In this document: positions 24,478-35,249 of the stretch, in pieces | Numbering within the stretch: position 1 is the stretch's first letter | Layout of the letters: each line of letters opens with the position of its first letter | Assembly (NCBI GenBank): GCA_025642075.2 | Contig: JAODUO010000971.1 | Span: 38,501-102,500 of the forward strand | Source: Ridgeia piscesae | Taxonomy: Eukaryota > Annelida > Polychaeta > Sabellida > Siboglinidae | Direction: 5' to 3' | Length of the DNA stretch: 64,000 nt | Translations under genes and position numbers: made by a program | Notes under the pieces: model-generated | Databases searched by the model: none | Seen by the model: the letters and a program-made list of their open reading frames with translations, nothing else | What the model was told of the DNA's origin: nothing

Positions 24478-26667
24478 TCACTCCACGTCCACAAGGTAGC
24501 GCTGCAGTGCCTTAGGAAGCGGCAGCTCGCCAACGCGAACATTCAACTCTCGATTGATTGCTTTGTAGATGGTGACACGAGTCATCTGCTTGAGTGAACG
24601 TGGCTGGGACGACAGATTGTTTATCATGCGAATAAAGTTGCTGCTGGGCGAACGATCAGGATCAAATCGTGCCATATACTTGGCCGTACTGAGACAGTTG
24701 AACAATGCATTATGGTCCATCGAGTTATAGAAGAGTAACAGCAGCTTCTCGCAGTATCCGCCATCGAAAATCTGCCGGAAGTCTTGAATCTCGTACATGT
24801 ACTGAGTGACTGGCTGTGTCGCTTTAGGCTTCAGGAATATGTTGCTCTGCGACTGACAGATGATCGAGTCCGACGGGTAGGGTTCGATGTCGGGGTTAGC
24901 ACCCCACTGCAACGAAGTCAAAACCCAATCGTGGATGAACAGTAAGTCGGCAGGCACGCGCACAAATTGCGCCAATTTGACCATTTCGATGAGAACGTTT
25001 CCGCTACCGCCATCAATGTTCCGCTTACGCATCGCGGTGCAATGGTTCGAGTTGAGTCCATGACGCAGCAGCATCGCGAGTGTTCGCTTGAGAAACTCAG
25101 ACATCACCAGTTTCGCCTCGTCGCTGCGTTGAGAAAGACACTTTTGTCCACACTGCGACAGCAACGTCACGATCGCCATGTGTGTCGTTATATTACAACT
25201 TGGGTGGCAGCCGCTGTCACAGAGCAGAGTGAGACATCGCACAAAGTTGTCGACGCACCGTGCGATCAGCGAGTTATCCATATTGAGCACGCTCTGTAGG
25301 AGCATGACAAGTGCAGTACGCCCTGCACCAGTAATGGCGTCTGGGAACACGCCGTGTCGAAACAAGACCTCCAGCGCACAGTGCAACACGTCCAGATCGA
25401 CCTGGTACATCTCACGCACAGGTAGTGTCTCCAGAGTCACCGCCCCCTGCTCGTTGCTGATGACAGAGTGGAACATCAGGATGACTTTGTGCAGGGACGT
25501 TATTTCGCTGGCATTCACGACGTTCGGATCGCAGTTATATTGCAGCAAAAGCTCCATTGTATCGATGACCTGCCCGTCGAACAACTCCTGCGAGCTGTCG
25601 GGAATTTCGGCATTCGGAAACGAAGTCAGTTTTCGGTTGAGTTGAGTGACGACAACATGGAGGGCTGTGTTGCCGTTGATGTCGACGCACTCGACGTCCT
25701 GCTCAAGGCCGGTGGCGAGCAGGAACTTTGTCGTCTCATACAGCTGCATCGGCTCCTGCAAGTGCATATACAGAAGGTGCAGTGCATTCTGGTGCTTCCT
25801 GTTCACCGCACTGATATTTGCACCCGAGTTCACCAGCAACTCCACATATCTCTTCCCCCACTGGACAGCGTACAGGAGCGGGGTCATGCCCTCTTCGTCA
25901 GGTTCGTTCACGTCTTCCGGGAGAAGCCCGATGAGATATCGCATGCACCCGAAGGCACCATATTTACACGCGTGGTGTAGGGGGAGCCGACGGTATGGCC
26001 ACATGTCGATGGCGGCGTACCCATCGCCTTCCATCAGACAGCGGACCACGTCGACGTGGTCGCCCTGTATCGCATACATCACCGGCAGCTGGTGATCACT
26101 GTCACACACGTATATGTCCGTCTCGAGGAAGTGGAACCGTGACGGCACATGTCGTGTCGGCATGTGCGCCATCGGGAAACACATCCCGATTTCTGCGTTG
26201 GCGTTCGCGCCATTCGCGAGCAGATACTCAACCATGTGAAGGTTTCCGAGTCGACACGCCAGGTGGAGTGGCAGGCTGCATTTGACCCGATTCACGGTAC
26301 ACCCCTCGTTCACAAGAAGCTCGACAAAGTCAAGGTCGCCGTTCATGACAGCCACCTGGAGGACATTGTATCCGGCATCGCCTGTGACCTGCAGCAAAGC
26401 CTCGAGATCGTCACAGCTGCTCAGCACGACCTTTGCCCTGGTGAATGCACTCTGGTAGTCGTCCTCACCCTTCTCTCTCAACCGGAGGAGTCGGAATAAG
26501 GCGTGGGCGTGTTCTACGTCATCATCGGTTGGTTGGCGTGGCTGCGGGCCACTCGTGCCAAAAACAAGGCCAACCAGTTGGTGGACCGCGGCGACACGAC
26601 TGTTGACAGCACGCCACATGCGTTGACGCAGTGGATGCTGCCACAGTCTCGACACAGGGCTCCATAG
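24478..26667 (-). CDS. Ankyrin-repeat and SOCS-box (ASB-like) protein, large coding exon
   Basis: The minus-strand frame runs from an acceptor-like TTGTGTTGACAG (ending 26668) to a TGA/TAA-type stop at 24478. It carries about nine ankyrin-type repeats between residues 90 and 470 (numbering from 26655), with motifs such as LPLHLACRLGNLHMVEYLLA, LPLHHACKYG, MTPLLYAVQWG and TALHVVV. The C terminus is a SOCS box: BC-box-like SLKQMTRVTIYKAI at about 687 and Cul5-box-like GELPLPKALQRYL at about 709. Proteins of this build act as substrate receptors of Cullin5-ElonginB/C ubiquitin ligases. The usual Cys/Ala of the BC box is Thr here. There is no ATG at the 5' edge; the first in-frame ATG is at 26619, and just before the acceptor there is an in-frame stop. 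The real start is therefore either 26619 or in an upstream exon that I could not find. The closest vertebrate ASB member cannot be named. Confidence 0.85.
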   Translation of the reverse strand, partial: LWSPVSRLWQHPLRQRMWRAVNSRVAAVHQLVGLVFGTSGPQPRQPTDDDVEHAHALFRLLRLREKGEDDYQSAFTRAKVVLSSCDDLEALLQVTGDAGYNVLQVAVMNGDLDFVELLVNEGCTVNRVKCSLPLHLACRLGNLHMVEYLLANGANANAEIGMCFPMAHMPTRHVPSRFHFLETDIYVCDSDHQLPVMYAIQGDHVDVVRCLMEGDGYAAIDMWPYRRLPLHHACKYGAFGCMRYLIGLLPEDVNEPDEEGMTPLLYAVQWGKRYVELLVNSGANISAVNRKHQNALHLLYMHLQEPMQLYETTKFLLATGLEQDVECVDINGNTALHVVVTQLNRKLTSFPNAEIPDSSQELFDGQVIDTMELLLQYNCDPNVVNASEITSLHKVILMFHSVISNEQGAVTLETLPVREMYQVDLDVLHCALEVLFRHGVFPDAITGAGRTALVMLLQSVLNMDNSLIARCVDNFVRCLTLLCDSGCHPSCNITTHMAIVTLLSQCGQKCLSQRSDEAKLVMSEFLKRTLAMLLRHGLNSNHCTAMRKRNIDGGSGNVLIEMVKLAQFVRVPADLLFIHDWVLTSLQWGANPDIEPYPSDSIICQSQSNIFLKPKATQPVTQYMYEIQDFRQIFDGGYCEKLLLLFYNSMDHNALFNCLSTAKYMARFDPDRSPSSNFIRMINNLSSQPRSLKQMTRVTIYKAINRELNVRVGELPLPKALQRYLVDVE

Positions 26668-27811
26668 CTGTCAACACAACAACATGTCAAATTAGCAACT
26701 TACCCCTCGTACTTTGCAATAACTTACAATACTGTCTACCTCAGTATCAAGTTCTCCAGACTACTTGAACTTCAAAGTACTTTACTCTCTGGTAGACTTC
26801 AGGATCAAATCACTGTGTCCTGAGAAGTGTGTGTCATGGAAAAGTGTCTTTGGTTAACTTTATGCAGATTTTTGCATTTTTATAAATCTCTTTAACTTTA
26901 AATACTTTTCATGATACATGTTTATTATCAGTTCATTGTCTTAGTGAAATAGGCCCTGTTCAACTGAACAGTGAACACCTTCTTGATTTATCCGGGAAGT
27001 ATTGAGGCATGCTGCAATTACTGCACAAAGCCTAATGTACACAAATATCCACCACTGTCAATAGCCAGAACTCAGTCATAGACCTGCACGAATTGGAACA
27101 AGTTGGACTGAACAAACTTGTCAAAGCATTGCAAAAGCAATGATAGAATTCAAACCAACAGTCTCTCGCTTAGTCTTATGACAAAGTTGCTGTTTATTTC
27201 CTTAGCCAATCCTGCTTACTCTTTCATAATTAAACTGGTGTAAAGCTAATTTTGTCTAGCTAAATTTAAAATTAATTACACAATTAAATTAATTTCAAAC
27301 AAATTTGTCATTACTTAGTGCGAACGTAGAATTAATTTGTGGACTTTAACATTCCGAACTCCTCTGAATTTCAAGTACTGTGGAGAAGAAAGTAACTGAA
27401 CAAAAGTCACTGATGCCGCTCAAGAGGAGATTTGTGCACTGAACCGATGTATCTCCATTATATTTTATGAATTGTCAAAGACTGTTCTGGTTGAAACATT
27501 AAATTTAAGTGCCCAATAAAAAAATTATATAACTGTTCCAATCTCAAAAATTGCAATAGTTGTGTTGAAACTGTCCCCAAATAGCAAATCTCATCAATGG
27601 GACAGCTCAAAAGTGGGTTTTTCAAAATATCTATGTGTGTTTATCAGCATAGTGCGTAATAATCACTGCATATGTGGTCTGATATGTACCCAGGGTAGGT
27701 ACATGTTTTTATGCCTTAGAATTCCAACTTCTGTGTCATTTGTAATACAATACGCGATTAAGTAATCCTCTGTAGCCTATTTCAACAATGACTTCAGTTG
27801 GCAGTAAACAG
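26668..27811. other. Upstream of the ASB-like gene; contains an old SINE
   Basis: Expected to hold the promoter or the first exon of the ankyrin/SOCS gene, but I found no convincing coding exon. A decayed tRNA-SINE lies at 26942-27185. The rest is AT-rich and unassigned. Confidence 0.35.
26942..27185 (-). repeat. Old tRNA-derived SINE (core-sharing family), copy 1
   Basis: On the minus strand a B-box-like GGTTTGAATTC is followed by TTGTTCAGTCCAACTTGTTCC and a tail TCCCGGATAAATCAAGGTGT. The same order of words is seen at 36880-37110, and related words occur at 31441-31795. It is diverged, so the limits are approximate. Confidence 0.55.
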
Positions 27812-28664
27812 TTTTTTTTGCAATGAACAACAATGGCCAGAAAGTCCAGTTCTAACTTGTTTAGGACAAGCCATGTCTTGACAAGTGACAAACAAAAATA
27901 TGAAAAATTACAAATGAATGCTGTTGTTATTTGTCTAAATATATATACATATATTTACATAATTTGAAATGTATGACTTATAAATATATATACAAGCCAT
28001 GCAATTTAAATTCGTAAACTTCAAGATTTAATTACACACAGGACTATGGTTATGCTTTATAAAGCAAGCAACCACTGTCTAGAAGGTCGTGTACAAGTAT
28101 TTTTTGAACCAACTGCAGCCGTACGCAAGCATGATACCAGACAATCTAAACTATTTTATGTTAAAAAAGCGAACATCACCCATAGACTACTGTCAATTAC
28201 TGTCAGAGGTATACACATATGGAACGGTCTAGCAAAAAACATAACACAGTTGCCAAGTTTGCAACAATTTAAGAAAAGATTAAAGGCGACATTACTTTCT
28301 TTCTATTTATGAACAGTTAACAGAATGATAAAAAATACCATTACTGTTGCTTTGTATTCAATCTTGTAACTCTTACTACAACTACTATGCATTTTAGTTG
28401 AAAAGGGCATAGCGCCTTACAATTCTGATTTCATATGACTTCTGTTATGTCCCTTTAACAGCAGCAGCGAATCACCAATCATGGAATTGTATTATCTTGT
28501 ACCGGTAGTTGTATTGTCTTTACCATTATGTATTTTATTATTTTCCCATAATATGTTGTATATTCCTGTGTTGTTGTTAAATAAATTTTCATTCATTCAT
28601 TCATGGTTTGTCCTAAACAAGTTAGAACTGGACTTACTGGTTATTGTTGTTCATAGCAAAAAAA
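27812..28664. repeat. 863-bp unit bounded by about 64-bp inverted repeats
   Basis: The arm 27812-27875, containing AACAACAATGGCCAGAAAGT and CTAACTTGTTTAGGACAAGC, is closely matched in reverse complement by 28602-28664. Differences are few. Between the arms lies the 3' end of a LINE. The structure could be a foldback element or two oppositely oriented copies of a repeat. Confidence 0.75.
28046..28312 (+). pseudogene. LINE reverse-transcriptase C-terminal fragment with (CATT)n tail
   Basis: The plus-strand frame reads TRQSKLFYVKKANITHRLLS, then a GIHIWNGLAKNI segment and a SLQQFKKRLKATLLSFYL segment before a stop. The pattern TRQ....V......R..SI...G..IWN.L...I....SL..FK..LK..L is the very end of the RT/ORF2 protein in many invertebrate LINEs. 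A CATTCATTCATTCAT simple repeat at about 28590-28604 fits the 3' tail of such an element. Only the end is present. Confidence 0.75.
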
Positions 28665-30845
28665 TTGTATTTGTATATATTCTGTGTAGGATTGTTTTAC
28701 ATTATTAATCATTCCTTGAATTTAGACATGTATTCATATAAAATAAATCAAATAATTTTTTAAAGAATATACTTTTGGTGAATTAAGTGTGTTCTAGATA
28801 GTCTGAACTGGAGTCAAATGTAAAATGAAAGCTTTGAAATTCATGTATTAATACCCAAACATCATGTCAATTACTTCAAACATCGATTAAGGTATTCTGT
28901 CCTAATTCATAACTTGATACTACCAGTGATTTGTGACATCTGTGCAACTGTAAAAGCCTTCCTGTCTACGATGGAAATAACAGGTATGTCTTGAACAAAT
29001 GTCGACACATACATACCCGAGTGCCTAGTAAACGTTCTGGTATGATTAGTTAATGAAAAATACGACCCTACAAGCATCTTACTTAGCACTACCGGTTGCT
29101 GTTGTGGCGTTTTGGGGGTGGTGGCGCCCCTGGCGGAATATAATCTATAACGCGCCTCGTTTACAACGCGGTTTCATTTCGTGGACCCCAACTACCGCGT
29201 TATAACGAGGCGCGACTGTATACAGTTTTTCATCTGCAGTAATACCTTCTCTCTTTTGCTAATCCATGAAGCGACCTATCGCCCAAATGCTGAGCATCTT
29301 TTGACTCTCTCCAACAGAAAGGTTTGCATCCTTCATAATGGCTTCCTGCAACTGTATATTTTTATCCCAACATTTTAGACCATCAGATCTCTACTGTCCG
29401 ATTAGCTGAATCGGACGGAATCTTAAGTTCTTGGTAGCTCAGTACTATGGTATATTATTAGTTTAAACCTCATTGTGTTAACCTTGACTAGAAATATAGA
29501 ACTGTCATGTGCAGAGCATAAAAGTCCAAACCAGTCACAACGGTCTCCATCTAGTTTTTTTCACATGACCCCCGTACCGGTGCCCGGTGGTACGTGTACT
29601 ATTGTTCAGCTCTATTACTGAGGGGGGATTATAGGATTAACTGGAATTATTGTACTGACTACTAGAAGGTGATCCGAGAATAAGCTGGATTTCATCACAA
29701 AGTCTGTGATTAACTAGTCATTGACCTACGATTGCCACTTGAAGTAAACTAATTTACTTGTCATCTGGGGAGTAACACACTGCACAGTTACTAATAGTAA
29801 TACCAACATTAGAACCAGAGGCCACAGCCACATAACTCATTCCCTGTGACCCTGTTACAATGAGTTTCCATTAGTAGCTGAATGGTGGATTACATTTTAA
29901 CCCTGTGTTTTTACACACAAAGTCATAAGTAAATCAGCCCTACAAACCAAGTGGAAATTGATTACAAATTATTGATTTTGCCTTATCCTTGCTGACATAC
30001 TGTGCACCCAACACTAAGCCCATATTCCAGGGGAGAAGACAATTGAAGACATGTTAGGAACTGACCGGACTACCTGTTAGGTAAAGCTTTATTTTATCAA
30101 GGGGTTCAACATACATCTTGAATTCTAGAGTCTATTGTCCCTGGTTCTTTGCCTATAAATTAAGTAATTATTTACATTTACAACATGCTCTTACTTTATA
30201 ACTAATTATTGAACAATTTGTCAATTCACTTTTTTCTTGTAAACTGCCAAGAAAATAATATGTGTACATAACGTTTTCGATGACTCTCAGATTATTAATA
30301 ATTAAAGTGATTTATTGCTAGCTAACTAATTAATCTATCAATGAATGGATGCACTGACTCTTATTAACATTAGTTATTACCCTTGGAATCATCCCTTGGA
30401 ATGTTAAATGATATTCTGTTTAATTACAATTTACATAAACCAATTATGACCCTTTTGCTATTAATTTATATATAATATTATAACCGGCACTCTTGCCTTT
30501 AATAAGTGCTAATGTGGGTCAATGCAAACACATGGTGACAGGTGATGCGCCTGGTACTGGTAGTATTATATAATGTTATAGCTGCATCTGACAAAACAAT
30601 CTAGTGTTCTAATAATAGGCATCTATTTATACACCATTTTGTCAATATTTTGTCATCAGCCTGCTTCATGTACAGTAGTAAATAGTATGGTAATGTTGGT
30701 AATGCACAATGACAGTTATGTACAGATGAACAGATTCACAATATGTAATTAACGGGTATGAGTGAATATTATGTAAGTAGAGAGACAGATGGAGAGAGAC
30801 AGAGAGAAAGTCCTACCAGGACAGAGTTAGCAAGTCCTTGCATTA
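28665..30845. other. Intergenic; one CG-rich palindrome, otherwise nothing recognised
   Basis: A CG-rich inverted pair lies at 29151-29214. A short GA-rich stretch lies at 30779-30807. No protein domain or RNA gene is visible. Confidence 0.45.
29151..29214. repeat. CG-rich inverted repeat
   Basis: CGCGCCTCGTTTACAACGCG plus GT (29151-29172) pairs with ACCGCGTTATAACGAGGCGC plus G (29194-29214), with one indel and one or two mismatches and a 21-base loop. It stands out in AT-rich surroundings and may be the end of a DNA transposon. Confidence 0.7.
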
Positions 30846-31149
30846 CAGGGTAGGATCTTAGGTGATTACCTCCAAACAGCCCAAAATTGGGCTAATGCAG
30901 GAGTTGTTCTTCTCTAGAATTAGTGAGTCCACTACAGGTTACACATTTACCCCCTGTGTGGGATATTTTACTTCCCCTGGCATAGACACCAGACAGAAGG
31001 GACCACTGGCTTTTAGTGTCTCTTCTGAAAGATACAGGCAAATGTGGGGTGAATGAAATTGCCTAAGTTTCGAAACGGGGGTAGGTGGGATTGAACCACC
31101 GTCCCCTCGATTGACAGTCCGGCGCTCTACCGCACGACCACCGCTCCCA
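30846..31149 (-). repeat. tRNA-headed SINE, copy 2
   Basis: This is the reverse complement of the 12671-12960 element. It shares the Asp-type loop, a B-box equivalent (GATTGAACC on the plus strand, one mismatch), the AAAGCCAGTGGTCCCTTCTG region and the end AGCCCAATTTTGGGCTGTTT. The head lies at 31085-31149. Confidence 0.85.
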
Positions 31150-31440
31150 CTGAGTGAACAAACATATATAAAGATGAAATTGGTAGATAATTTGAACACC
31201 AGGACCAACCAGCTGCATGGCATTTTACTACTGAACACCTCTGCCATTTTCTGATGCTTGTATTTCATTCACAGTCCATGTTGCTCCAGAACTGAGCTAC
31301 CTGTTGTAAGGAGTCCAGTGAAGCCTGGCTGAATAGTTCCTAACATTGAGATGATGTTCTAATACTACTTTGATCCTTCCTCTCTCTGCTGATACAGAAC
31401 GTTATGTGGTTATGACACTATGTCAACATCAAGACCAAAT

Positions 31441-31795
31441 GCAAGATAATTGCGCAGTGGCTAGAGGTTTAGATTCTCACCTACGAGACCAAAACTCAGG
31501 TTCAAATCCTACTACTGTTCTGCAATGTCATACCATGAGCAAGTGTTTTCACTCTACGTTGTTCGAGGTCACTCACTGACTCAGTTGTGTGAATGAGGAC
31601 CTGGCCATAAACAGTGGTGATATATTTATGTACAAACAGGCTTCTAGCATCAACTGCAGCATGGATGGATGATTCCAAGTGAAGACGAGATGGTGTTTGG
31701 TTGAACAGTTCCACCAGCAGTAAAGTGTAAGCCACTTTCAATTTGACCAATCCTGAGGACAGGATACTGCGCTATATAAGAACTTGTCTTGAAAT
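31441..31795 (+). repeat. tRNA-derived SINE of a second group
   Basis: An A-box-like TGCGCAGTGGCTAGAGG and B box GGTTCAAATCC (31500-31510) begin the element. A core follows with TTTTCACTCTACGTTGTTCG and CAGTTGTGTGAATGAGGACC. It ends GCGCTATATAAGAACTTGTC, a tail seen in SINEs mobilised by L2/CR1-like LINEs. Confidence 0.7.
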
Positions 31796-32943
31796 TATAA
31801 TGTACACACACCTCATTGTAGTGTAGTCTTCTAGACCCTAGGCATAGCTTCGTAATTTACTTTTTTTATTATTGATTTATATGCAAATACCATAATAGTA
31901 CGGTAGACACTGGGATACGTCTACGCTACATACAGAAAATAGGGCAAAGGATTACACGAGTTAGTGATTGATTCGATCCTTTCTCAACAAATCCTCGACA
32001 ATATATATGTAATAGAAGAGCATTCAAGGTAATTCAAGGTATACTTATATTTGACAGTCACAGGCATAGCCTACCAGTAGTACCACTGATAGGCCTACCA
32101 CAAGATTTCATTATTAATATCTTAAGTTCGTGATGCTAGATAATTATATTTATATCATGCATGATTACTACAAGTCTACAGGTTTAGTTAATAGTGTGAA
32201 CTATGTCTATGATACTTACATCCATTTGCAAGCTGCAGACAAGTCAGTTATCCTAACAAGTTAATCAACTTGTTTTGTGATTGTGTATTAGTTTGGGCGG
32301 CCATTTGTACCAATATAACGTATCATCCTGGAATGCACAGTTCGATTCCGGCTGGCACCATCGGTTCATGTCGATTGCCAGCTCATCAAGCAAAAAGCCA
32401 GAGAGAAATCCACAAAATTCTGCGGCGCCACATGCTTCTGACGATGTTGTTATTGTCGCATCCGCCTCTTCTGTTGACGGCGTTGTTGTTGTTTTGGCAA
32501 AAACTGGCTTCATCAATACGCCAGTCATCTGCCAATGGGCGGACTTCGAAGCGGGCGTCTGTCAACGCCTGTTCTGACGACCCGAACGGACCTCTGCAAC
32601 AATTATCTCTTTTGCAAGACCCGAATAAGCGCAAATAACGATAAATCAACAATCCAGACGACCGAATGCGCACTACAGCGCGGCGCACGTACGGTCATCC
32701 AACGGACCAATCGACGACCGGAATACGTCTCGTATCATGTGGACGTAAGATCAGTGCATCACGCGCTGGGTCAGCTCGTAGGGTTGTCGTAGTCCATAAA
32801 CCAAGGACCTTGTTGATCAGTTCCACCACTCACCAAAATAGTCAAAGCCGCCCCCCTCTCTCTATTATAATAAAATATATGTATGTATATGTATGTATGT
32901 GTGTGTATATATATATATTGTAGTATTGTGTGTTTGTTGTGTG

Positions 32944-32989
<46 letters not shown>

Positions 32990-33120
32990 ATAATATATAT
33001 ATATTATATATATATTCAATTATCAATTATAAGTGTCATGTATTCGTATCCTGTTGACGTGCACCTGCATGTTGTCCTCAGCAGTGATCATTCTTGAATC
33101 GCCTTGTGCTTAGTTATAAT

Positions 33121-33189
<69 letters not shown>

Positions 33190-33666
33190 ACTATGTTATA
33201 GTAACATTGCTACATGTGCTACTAATTACTACCACCACCACCACCACCACCACCACCACCAGCTAGTACTATATTATAATTTAACGTTTCATTTCATTTG
33301 TAATCAAACTGCCGTTACGGGAACGTACGCACGTTACAATTATCTAAACATAACAAAAAGCAAACGGTTCTAACCAAGGTAATGCAGACTTTATATTTGC
33401 ATGTTGTATTGCTTCAATTGGTGCATGTAGTTGGAGGTTGTGGATAATCGAATAGGGCATCACCATTGCAAGTCACTAGGGGTGAGCTTCAAGGGTGCTT
33501 TTGGAGGTAATCGAAGTGCAATTGCGAATTTTCAATCGGTTTGAAAGAGATTATATACCCAGTGCCGTTGGGGTTTCTAGGAATGAAACAGTTGGGACAT
33601 TTTTGTGAGGTTCACCTCTGTTCGATCTGGGATCTGATGTATTGCAAGTAATGACTAAACAATATG

Positions 33667-33725
<59 letters not shown>

Positions 33726-33864
33726 GACGTCATATCATGCGTATGTCACCTACCTTTTACGCATTCGCTACGTACGGTCGTTACGTAAAATAAATTAATA
33801 GTAGGCTCTAGTACAATCAGACATGTCATAATCATGTAACAATTCCACCTATGTGTACGTGTTG

Positions 33865-33895
<31 letters not shown>

Positions 33896-34956
33896 CGTAC
33901 TTTTATAAAGCCTCGAAACTTTGCAGGCTAACCCTCCAGATATTTTTGGTGGGCCCCCAATCTTTAGAGGTGTGCATTTTGTATGGTTTTAGTGAGTGCG
34001 AAAGTTATAAACACGTACACTATTAGATTCGTTATCTACAAAACTACGATTGTTTGCCAATGTTAGCGTACCCAGGCGTGTCGGAGCCATATAAGATGTA
34101 CTGAGAGGCAGAACAGGACTTTGCCCCTACCAGCGAAATCCCCGGGGCCCCGGGGCAAGTTTTCCAGAGTTTATGTTTCAAATCTCCAATAGCACAGCAC
34201 CGTTGAGCATGAAAAATCTCCATCACCAATTCACCGTCGATATTATTGTAACGAATTTCATTCCAAACAGAAGACTAAATATATATTGAATATATATTGA
34301 ATCTATATAAAAGCCGCAATGTTGGGAGGGCCCCACGGCCGCATGGTTACGGGGTAGACAAAGAAGATTCGTATTAACGAATGGCAAAGTCAAAGCCTGA
34401 TCGAGTTTATACGCCAAATTGGGATTGTGACGTATGCAAACCGCGATATACTAGATAATAATTAATCAACTGATGCGCATCCAATTTGTTTAGTCAAACC
34501 CGTCAGCGAAGAGTGAATACGAATAAGGTGCTGAACTCACGGACTACTCGTCTCGCATGACAAACGTCACGGCAGTCTGAGCAGACGCAGGAAGGTTACA
34601 TTTACGGTGAACGCGGTACGCGCGCACCCGGCCCGGGCCAGGCGTAGTTCAGCCGTACCGAGGCGGGGCAAACAACCTGACCAGATAACAGGAGACATGG
34701 TTCCTCTGATGTTGCCATTACCGCCCCCGCTAAGGAATTTTAATGTCTCATAGCGCAAAAGCCTAGTTTCCATGGTTTACCGCCAACTGTTAACCTATAA
34801 TTATAATTAACATAACCAGATGGGTCACACTGCACGGGCCCTGGAAGTTGCATAAGTCAACGTACGCCATGCCCATGTGACTTATTTATTTATAAATGTC
34901 GATATAAATAATGCAATGTATCAATAATTAAGACAAAATATTTGTTTGCCGGTCTA
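31796..34956. other. Intergenic, microsatellite-rich, with one CpG-rich patch
   Basis: (TA)n runs lie at about 32940-33015, 33122-33184, 33669-33722 and 33869-33894, and (CCA)n at 33231-33260. A CpG-rich patch at about 32280-32790 is open in several frames but shows no domain I recognise. A second GC-rich patch lies at 34590-34680. Neither can be called a gene. Confidence 0.45.
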
Positions 34957-34957
34957 T

Positions 34958-35071
34958 GTATAAGATTATTTTCACAAAATAAATAAACAATAATTATTAT
35001 ATTGAACATACTTGCAATTATTTGTAAAAAATATATATTAGGAACTTAATTGCTTGCATCCTAGCTTTAAC

Positions 35072-35126
<55 letters not shown>

Positions 35127-35198
35127 CAGTTGATGGAAATTAAAATAACTAAGGATGCAAGCAATTAAGTTCCTACTATATTTTGTGAAAATAATCTT

Positions 35199-35202
<4 letters not shown>
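34958..35202. repeat. Two-step palindrome around (TA)n
   Basis: The 23-bp arm at 35040-35062 (AGGAACTTAATTGCTTGCAT plus CCT) is an exact inverted repeat of 35152-35174. Outside it, 34958-34980 (GTATAAGATTATTTTCACAA plus AAT) is an exact inverted repeat of 35180-35202. The loop is mainly (TA)n. The left side carries about 59 extra bases between the two arms, while the right side has only five. Confidence 0.85.

Positions 35203-35249
<47 letters not shown>

Noticed and set aside
24967..26499. Plus-strand frames of 96-170 aa
   Set aside because: They are antisense shadows of the GC-richer ankyrin/SOCS exon.
32265..32792. Several overlapping open frames in a CpG-rich patch
   Set aside because: No frame shows a domain, the frames lie on both strands, and no consistent splice structure was found; kept only as a CpG-rich patch.
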